Assembly (NCBI GenBank): GCA_937925645.1
Contig: CALAMB010000486.1
Coordinates: 12,556-76,555 of the forward strand
DNA: 64,000 nucleotides
Source of the DNA: an uncultured Acidobacteriota bacterium
Lineage (GTDB): Bacteria; Acidobacteriota; JAAYUB01
Direction: 5' to 3'
Shown here: positions 58,874-64,000 of the stretch, in pieces
How positions within the stretch are numbered: position 1 is the first letter of the stretch
Layout of the letters: each line of letters starts with the position of its first letter
Notes under the pieces: generated by a model
Seen by the model: only the letters and a program-made list of their open reading frames with translations
What the model was told of the DNA's origin: nothing
The model's database searches: none
Made by a program: the position numbers and the translations under genes

Positions 58874-61561
58874 TCAGTCCACGGTGATCGACTTGCTGAC
58901 ATTCTTCGGCACGTCGGGGTGCACGCCGTGCATCGGGATCCGCAGCCGGTTCAGGTATTTCATCTTCAGGACGCTCATTTCCAGCGCCAGCGACTGCAGG
59001 GCGACGATGGCGGAGAACGGGTAGAGGAACTCGCTGTCGGTGCGGGGCAGTGTCAGGTAGTAGCTCCGGTAGCCCGGAGCGTCGGCGGGTGCGCGGACCG
59101 CCGCCTGGCGCAGATCCTCGTTTTCCTCGGCAATGACGTAGATCGACGCGCCGCGGATCTTGTGCGTGTTCATTTGGGAGATGGTGAGCTCCACGTCCCG
59201 CCGGGTGGGCGCCGTGAGGAAGAGTAACGGGTACGGGGCGAAGAGCGCGGAGTAAAAATCGTTGGCCAAAAGCGGCGCCAGCGCCGCTTCCTCCTCCGGG
59301 CGCAGATGAAACGGCCGGCTGCGCTCCACCAGGAAATCGGCCAGCGCCGACGCCAGCGGGGCCAGCGCCTTCGGGGGCAGCTCGCCGCGGTCGACCCGGT
59401 CCGCCAGCGCGGCGCAGAGCCGCGCGAAATCCGCCAGGCCGTGCTGCAGCTGCTCCAGTCCGAAGGTGAAATTTTTTCCCAGGATGGTGTTGGGGCCGTG
59501 CTTGAATTCCGACGCTTCCATGCCCTCGGTGTGGTTCAGGACCACCTCGCGGATTTTCAGCGCGCCCTCCCGGGCCAGCCCTACGTTGGCGGCGGATAGG
59601 ATGTGGGCCGACGGACTCAGGTAGATCTCCTCGGCCAGCTCCCGGACGCGCAGCCGCACCTGGCGGTGGGTCTCGTCGAGGAGCTGGGGAATCCGAAGGA
59701 ACTGCTGACGGGCCGACGCGTAGGCGGCGCCGGTCTCCCCCCGCAGCTCCAGGCACTTGAGCGCCAACCCGAAGAGCAGCACCAGCTGGTTGGTGAAGCT
59801 CTTGGTGGCGGGCACGGCGATCTCCGGCCCGCACAAGACGGGGAGGTAAAAATCGCATTTTTCCTGGGCCAGCGTGGAGTTGACGTTGTTGACGATCATC
59901 AACCGCCGGACGGGTCCGCGCGCCGCCAGGGCGTTGCAGATGTCCACCAGGTCCTTCGTCTCGCCGCTCTGGGAGATCCCGATGAACAGGTCATCGGCAC
60001 CAATGGACTCGTGGGCCTCGCTGCGGAACTCGCCCGGCAGCATGCAGGCGACGGGGATGCCGGCCAGCCGGTTCAGGATGGCGGCTCCGGCCCGCGCGGC
60101 GTTGTACGACGAGCCGCACGCCACCATGTAGATCCGCCGACCGCGGTGCGCTTCGAGCTCCGCCGCGAATCGCTCCACCCAGCCATGCAGCGAGTAACGA
60201 TGCTTGTACTGGAACAAGGTGTCGACCAGCATCAGCCGGTCCCGCCACTCCCCGCCGGTGAGGCGGCGCATCTCCTGCAGGAAGCCCTCCTCGATGGAAG
60301 CGAACGGGCGGGTCTCCGGCGCCGCGGCGGCGTAGCGGCGGAACAGGCCGTCGGCGCCCGCTGCCGCCTCCAGCCGGCGGAACTCGTCGCCGCCGAATAG
60401 CGCCCGCAAGTCGCCGAGGAGGCGGGTGGTGTCGGTCTGGAAGCTGGCCTGGCGGATGGTCTGGCGGACGTGGAACACCAGGTCCCGCATGCCGTCGTAC
60501 CGGGCGAACAGCTCCTCGCGGACGCCGTCGCCCGGGTAGAACAGCTCGATCAACTCCGCGGCGGCCTCGCCCTGGGCGGCGATCTCCTGCTCCATGAAAA
60601 ACTGGAACGGCGGGCGCAGGGTCATGTCGCGGGCGCGGAGCTTGGACCGTTTGGGCGGCCGCCGCTCGGCCAGGTGCGGATCGGTCAGCGAGTACACCGT
60701 CCAGTCCGCGTTGTCGAAGTGGATGAACTCTCCTTCGGACAGCGGGATGAGGATGCGCGTCAGACTCAGCACCGCCGACAGGTCGCTCGATGTGAGAATG
60801 AAATCGCCGGTGTCGTCGGCGCCCTTGCCCACGTAGAGCGAGCTGCCGCTCTTGATGGCATAGGCTTCCTCCAGCACCGGGTCCACGATCACGGCGGCGT
60901 ACGAGCCGCGGATCTTGCAGCTCCCCTGGCGGATGGCTTCGATCATGCAGGCCCGGCGGACCGCCCGGTCCTCGCGGCGGCCGGCGGGGTGCTTCTCCAG
61001 GTTGAGGAAGAAGAAATGCTCCATGGTGTGGACCAGCATTTCCCCGTCGTTGTCGCTGAGGATGACATGTCCCTCCAGGCGGAGGTCGTCCTTGAGGGAT
61101 TCGCAGTTGGTGATATTGCCGTTGTGCGCGCCGTAGATCCGCGTCTTGCACGCGACCAGGTGCGGCTGGGCGTTGAGGTCGTCCACCGCGCCGAAGGTGG
61201 CCCAGCGGACCTGGCCGCAGAACAGGCGGCCCGGCAGGGTTTCCAGCTCCAGCGCCTTGACCACGTTGGACGGAGCACCCACCGATTTCTTGAGCACGAT
61301 CCGTTGCCCGTCGTCCTGGACGCACAGGCCCGTTGAGTCGTACCCCCGGTACTCCAACTTCTCCAGCAGGCGCGATGCGATTTCGCCCAGGCGGATGGTG
61401 CGCGTGGCGCAGACCATGCCCAGCACCCCGCAGCCGACGGCGGGCACGGGGACCGGCAGGGTGAGCCGCCACCCGGCGATCCGGCGGCGGACCGTGCCGG
61501 CCAGCCGCGGCAGGCCGCGCGCTTCCGGGCACGCCCGGCGGAAACAGACGGAGACGGTCAT
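58874..61561 (-). CDS. glmS: Glucosamine-6-phosphate synthase, long form with N-terminal extension
   Basis: 895 residues against about 610 in E. coli. Makes glucosamine 6-phosphate from fructose 6-phosphate and glutamine. The glutaminase nucleophile lies in VGCGVLGMVCATRTIR at Cys44, not residue 2, so a 43-residue propeptide would have to be removed; no start codon is adjacent to that Cys. KLEYRGYDSTGLCV, YGAHNGNITNC and SDNDGEMLVHTM complete the domain. After an insert of about 150 residues come two SIS halves (CGSSYNAARAGAAILNRLAG, GISQSGETKDLVDICNA, EGMEASEFKHGPNTILGKNF). ATG at 61561 has AGGAG 8 bases upstream. Followed by dnaE. Confidence 0.9.
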   Translation of the reverse strand: MTVSVCFRRACPEARGLPRLAGTVRRRIAGWRLTLPVPVPAVGCGVLGMVCATRTIRLGEIASRLLEKLEYRGYDSTGLCVQDDGQRIVLKKSVGAPSNVVKALELETLPGRLFCGQVRWATFGAVDDLNAQPHLVACKTRIYGAHNGNITNCESLKDDLRLEGHVILSDNDGEMLVHTMEHFFFLNLEKHPAGRREDRAVRRACMIEAIRQGSCKIRGSYAAVIVDPVLEEAYAIKSGSSLYVGKGADDTGDFILTSSDLSAVLSLTRILIPLSEGEFIHFDNADWTVYSLTDPHLAERRPPKRSKLRARDMTLRPPFQFFMEQEIAAQGEAAAELIELFYPGDGVREELFARYDGMRDLVFHVRQTIRQASFQTDTTRLLGDLRALFGGDEFRRLEAAAGADGLFRRYAAAAPETRPFASIEEGFLQEMRRLTGGEWRDRLMLVDTLFQYKHRYSLHGWVERFAAELEAHRGRRIYMVACGSSYNAARAGAAILNRLAGIPVACMLPGEFRSEAHESIGADDLFIGISQSGETKDLVDICNALAARGPVRRLMIVNNVNSTLAQEKCDFYLPVLCGPEIAVPATKSFTNQLVLLFGLALKCLELRGETGAAYASARQQFLRIPQLLDETHRQVRLRVRELAEEIYLSPSAHILSAANVGLAREGALKIREVVLNHTEGMEASEFKHGPNTILGKNFTFGLEQLQHGLADFARLCAALADRVDRGELPPKALAPLASALADFLVERSRPFHLRPEEEAALAPLLANDFYSALFAPYPLLFLTAPTRRDVELTISQMNTHKIRGASIYVIAEENEDLRQAAVRAPADAPGYRSYYLTLPRTDSEFLYPFSAIVALQSLALEMSVLKMKYLNRLRIPMHGVHPDVPKNVSKSITVD

Positions 61562-61683
61562 GCACGTTTCTCCTGAGCGGGGAGCTCGGCGACCAGCCAA
61601 GCCGCCGGACTGTTAGTCTAGCGGATGGCCACCCGTCAATCAATCGGCATTTCGCCGGCCACGGACAAAACCCTCCCACCGCC

Positions 61684-61712
61684 TTTACATCACCGGGATT
61701 TTCGGCTATATT
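61684..61712 (+). promoter_or_regulatory. Promoter of the ABC exporter operon
   Basis: TTTACA (61684-61689), 17 bases, TATATT (61707-61712); start near 61719. Divergent from glmS. Confidence 0.7.
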
Positions 61713-61780
61713 GGGCGGCTTTGAAACCGGACGCGCGAGCGAGCGTACTTACTCTCTTCAGACCAACGCCAGGAGGGCAC

Positions 61781-62791
61781 GTGATCGAAGTATCCGGACT
61801 CACCAAATATTACGGCAATTTCAAAGCCATCGAGGACGTCAGCTTCACGGTCCAGCGCGGCGAGATCCTTGGATTTCTCGGCCCCAACGGCGCCGGCAAG
61901 ACCACGACCATGCGCATTCTGACCGGCTACATGCCCGCGACGGCGGGCGTCTGCCGGGTGGGCGGCCTGGACGTGTTCGAGCAGCCGGTGGCGGTGAAAC
62001 GCCAGATCGGGTATCTGCCCGAAAACGTCCCGCTCTACCCCGAGTTCACCGTGTTCGAATACCTGCAGTTCGTGGCCCGGATCAAGGGCGTGCCCAAGGC
62101 GGACCAGCCGGCCGTGCTGGAGCGGATCATCGGCCGCTGCGGACTGGAGAGCGTGCGTCACCGCCTCATCGCCCAGTTGTCCAAGGGCTATCGTCAGCGG
62201 GTGGGCCTGGCCCAGGCGCTCGTGCACGACCCCGCGGTCATCGTGCTGGACGAACCCACCATCGGGCTCGACCCGGCGCAGATCCGCGAGGTGCGCGAGC
62301 TGATCAAGGGCCTGGGGCGCGATCACACCATCATCCTTTCTTCGCACATCCTGCCCGAAGTGAGCCAGGTGTGCGACCGGGTGGTCATCATCAACAAGGG
62401 GCGCATCGTGGCCGAAGACACGCCGGAGAATCTGACTGTCTCCGCCGCCGGCCAGGCAACGCTGCTGTGCCGCGTGGGCGGGGACGAGGCGACGGTGCAG
62501 GCGCTGTTCGCGGCCGAAGGCCTGCCCGGCCCCGGCGCCGTCCAGCGCGAAGACGGCGGCCTGTGGCGCGTGACGGTGCCGCTGGACGACCCCGGCCGGC
62601 CGCCGCAACTCGCCCGCCGCATCGTGGAGGCGGGCCTGGAGTTGCACGAGCTGACGCCGAGCCGCGCCACGCTGGAGGACGTGTTCCTGGAACTGATCAC
62701 CGATGAGCACCGCGAGACCCCCGTGGAGACCGAAGCGGCGCCCGCCGATCCCGCCCCCGAGTCCCCCGCCCCGGAGGAGGCCGGACAATGA
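61781..62791 (+). CDS. ABC transporter ATP-binding protein, GldA-like
   Basis: 336 residues. Walker A GPNGAGKTTTMRILTG, Q-loop IGYLPENVPLYPEF, signature LSKGYRQRVGLAQALVHDP, Walker B VIVLDEPTIGLDP, and switch His in IILSSHILPEVSQV. The C-terminal domain after residue 220 is of the multidrug/gliding type, with an acidic Pro/Ala tail. GTG at 61781 is chosen because AGGAGGG is 4-5 bases before it and homology begins there (VIEVSGLTKYYGNFKAIEDV). Overlaps the permease gene as ATGA. With the next two genes it forms a GldA/F/G-like exporter. Confidence 0.93.
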   Translation: MIEVSGLTKYYGNFKAIEDVSFTVQRGEILGFLGPNGAGKTTTMRILTGYMPATAGVCRVGGLDVFEQPVAVKRQIGYLPENVPLYPEFTVFEYLQFVARIKGVPKADQPAVLERIIGRCGLESVRHRLIAQLSKGYRQRVGLAQALVHDPAVIVLDEPTIGLDPAQIREVRELIKGLGRDHTIILSSHILPEVSQVCDRVVIINKGRIVAEDTPENLTVSAAGQATLLCRVGGDEATVQALFAAEGLPGPGAVQREDGGLWRVTVPLDDPGRPPQLARRIVEAGLELHELTPSRATLEDVFLELITDEHRETPVETEAAPADPAPESPAPEEAGQ

Positions 62792-63546
62792 AAAACACCA
62801 TCCACCTGTTCGTCAAAGAGCTGAAGAGCTACTTTTTTTCGCCGATCGCCTACGTCACGCTGACTCTGTTCCTGCTCATTTCGGGTTTCGTGTTTTACCT
62901 GATTTTTTCCGACCTGGTCCGCGAGACCGCGATGGGCATGGGCTACCAGGCGGTGAACGTTCCCCAGATGGTGGTCCGCTACTACTTCGGCTGGTTGAGC
63001 ACGGTCCTGCTCTTCCTCGTGCCGCTGATCACCATGGGCGTGTACGCCGAGGAAAAAAAGAAGGGGACGTACGAGCTGCTTTTCACCTCGCCGCTCACCA
63101 ATCTGCAGATCATTCTCGGCAAGTTTCTGGCCAACCTCGCCTTCGGCCTGATCCTCTTCGCCGGTTCCGCTCTGGTGATGGTGCCGCTGTTCCTGAGCGA
63201 GCCACCCGACCTGATCCCCCTGCTGGTCGGGTACCTGGGTCTGGTGCTGTTCATGGCGGCGGTGCTGAGTCTCGGCAACTTCCTCTCGTCGCTCACCGAA
63301 AACCAGATCATCGCGGCCATCCTGACCTTTGTGCTGGTGCTGCTGCTCTGGTTCATGAACGTGTTCACCCAGTCGGGCACCGAGGGCGTTTCGGGCGTCC
63401 TGGCCTACCTGTCGCCCCTGCGCCATCTTGAGGATTTCCAGAAGGGTGTGCTGGATCTGGCCCACGGGGTGTACTTCCTGAGCGTGACCGTTTTCGGTGT
63501 GTTCCTGACGTACCGGTCGCTGGAATCTCTGCGGTGGAGGGGTTGA
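62788..63546 (+). CDS. ABC transporter permease, GldF-like
   Basis: 252 residues, six membrane helices. Starts MKNTIHLFVKELKSYFFSPI, the typical opening of GldF/ABC-2 permeases, with the conserved YAEEKKKGTYELLFTSPLTN cytosolic loop and a C-terminal PLRHLEDFQKGVLDLAHGVY. ABC-2 permeases of this group act with an ATPase and a GldG-type protein; outside gliding bacteria their cargo is unknown. Coupled to the ATPase by ATGA. Confidence 0.92.
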   Translation: MKNTIHLFVKELKSYFFSPIAYVTLTLFLLISGFVFYLIFSDLVRETAMGMGYQAVNVPQMVVRYYFGWLSTVLLFLVPLITMGVYAEEKKKGTYELLFTSPLTNLQIILGKFLANLAFGLILFAGSALVMVPLFLSEPPDLIPLLVGYLGLVLFMAAVLSLGNFLSSLTENQIIAAILTFVLVLLLWFMNVFTQSGTEGVSGVLAYLSPLRHLEDFQKGVLDLAHGVYFLSVTVFGVFLTYRSLESLRWRG

Positions 63547-63547
63547 G

Positions 63548-64000
63548 ATGCTGGACTACCTGAAACGAACCTGCCCCTGGGTCGGCCTGGCGCTCGCCGT
63601 GGCGGCGCTCGTCCACTACAGCGTGGTGGGTGATTGGCTCCCCTTCCATCTCTACGTGCTCATCGCCGGCGGCGTCCTGCTGCTGGCCGGCGCGATCCTG
63701 AACCAGGCCGAACTCGTGCACGCCCTCCGCACCCGAAAAGCGTTGCACGGCGGCAATTTCCTCATCTCGATCGCCGTTCTGCTGGCGGTGCTCGGCCTGG
63801 CCAACGTGCTTGTGGTCCGGCACAATCAGCGGCTGGACACCACTCCGGACAAGCTTTACTCCCTGTCCGACCAGACCCGCAAGATCGTGGGCGGCCTCAA
63901 AAACCCCATCCAGGCCTATGTGTTCGCCGACCGGGCGTCTGAACAGGTCACCGACCTCCTGAAGGAGTACCAGTCGGCCACGGACAAGCTGCGGTGGCAG
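63548..64000 (+). CDS. GldG-like ABC transporter accessory protein, 5' part (runs off right edge)
   Basis: 151 codons present. Starts MLDYLKRTCPWVGLALAVAA with membrane helices at about 11-30, 36-53 and 72-91, then the periplasmic start of the GldG domain: RLDTTPDKLYSLSDQTRKIV and LKNPIQAYVFADRASEQVTD. This SLS-x-QT region is the mark of the GldG/auxiliary ABC component. GGAGGGG precedes the ATG at 63548, one base after the permease stop. Confidence 0.88.
   Translation, partial: MLDYLKRTCPWVGLALAVAALVHYSVVGDWLPFHLYVLIAGGVLLLAGAILNQAELVHALRTRKALHGGNFLISIAVLLAVLGLANVLVVRHNQRLDTTPDKLYSLSDQTRKIVGGLKNPIQAYVFADRASEQVTDLLKEYQSATDKLRWQ

Noticed and set aside
56512-58887. Open frame of 791 codons on the plus strand
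   Set aside because: Antisense to dnaE, which is certain.

Overview
The window is gene-dense, high-GC bacterial chromosome (roughly two-thirds G+C by eye) with 55 protein genes I can support. Most are collinear operons joined by ATGA or TGATG overlaps. I see no rRNA, tRNA, insertion sequence, prophage or CRISPR array. Signal peptides, lipoproteins, a beta-barrel protein, an OmpA-like protein and a patatin with a C-terminal barrel indicate a Gram-negative (diderm) cell. S46 dipeptidyl-peptidase, a DUF6599-like protein, Gld-type ABC genes, a DAHP synthase-chorismate mutase fusion and a papain-dockerin protein fit best with Acidobacteriota or a neighbouring phylum. That placement is inference, not proof.

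Layout. 1-4133: carAB (minus), then a coupled DinB-like / phosphopantetheinyl transferase / lipoprotein set. 4134-4640: an intergenic island of palindromic repeats. 4662-6841: a Phe/Tyr-regulated aromatic amino acid operon (leader peptide, attenuator, pheA, DAHP synthase-chorismate mutase). 7031-13657: a flavin oxidoreductase, two orphan proteins, a nitronate monooxygenase-like enzyme with a repetitive coiled-coil tail, a hemolysin III-like membrane protein and three coupled small proteins. 13774-15888: a secreted S46 peptidase. 16196-24620: NFACT-R protein plus a large protein with two nucleotidyltransferase-like motifs; two ATP-grasp ligases plus an acetyltransferase; a patatin. 25212-37831: OmpA-like protein, papain-like protease, APC permease with stress-protein domains, a small MscS/CmpX-like protein, cysteine synthase-like enzyme, metallophosphoesterase, amidinohydrolase and HD-GYP protein. 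37884-41501 (minus): site-2 protease, sodium/alanine-type symporter and HPPD-like dioxygenase. 41703-46162: TPR protein, selD, GH127 glycosidase, DUF4136 protein. 46334-55260: porin-like protein, a CBS/HEPN-like protein, then a minus-strand operon DUF6599-DUF362-sfsA-ECF sigma-anti-sigma, a solute-binding lipoprotein and a degenerate prepilin peptidase. 55360-61561: glmS and dnaE (minus). 61781-64000: a Gld-like ABC exporter running off the right edge.

The two best observations are regulatory or decoding features that plain ORF calling misses. First, upstream of pheA there is a leader peptide with seven consecutive alternating Phe and Tyr codons, set inside three mutually exclusive hairpins that end in an intrinsic terminator: a complete ribosome-mediated attenuator. 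Second, selD reads through an in-frame TGA exactly at the catalytic Cys/Sec position, so it is itself a selenoprotein and its true start is 57 bases upstream of the obvious ATG. Other points of interest are the dual nucleotidyltransferase/NFACT-R pair, the ATP-grasp/ATP-grasp/GNAT operon with an operator-like palindrome at its promoter, the CBS-HEPN protein, and a GlmS whose nucleophilic Cys sits 43 residues from the start.
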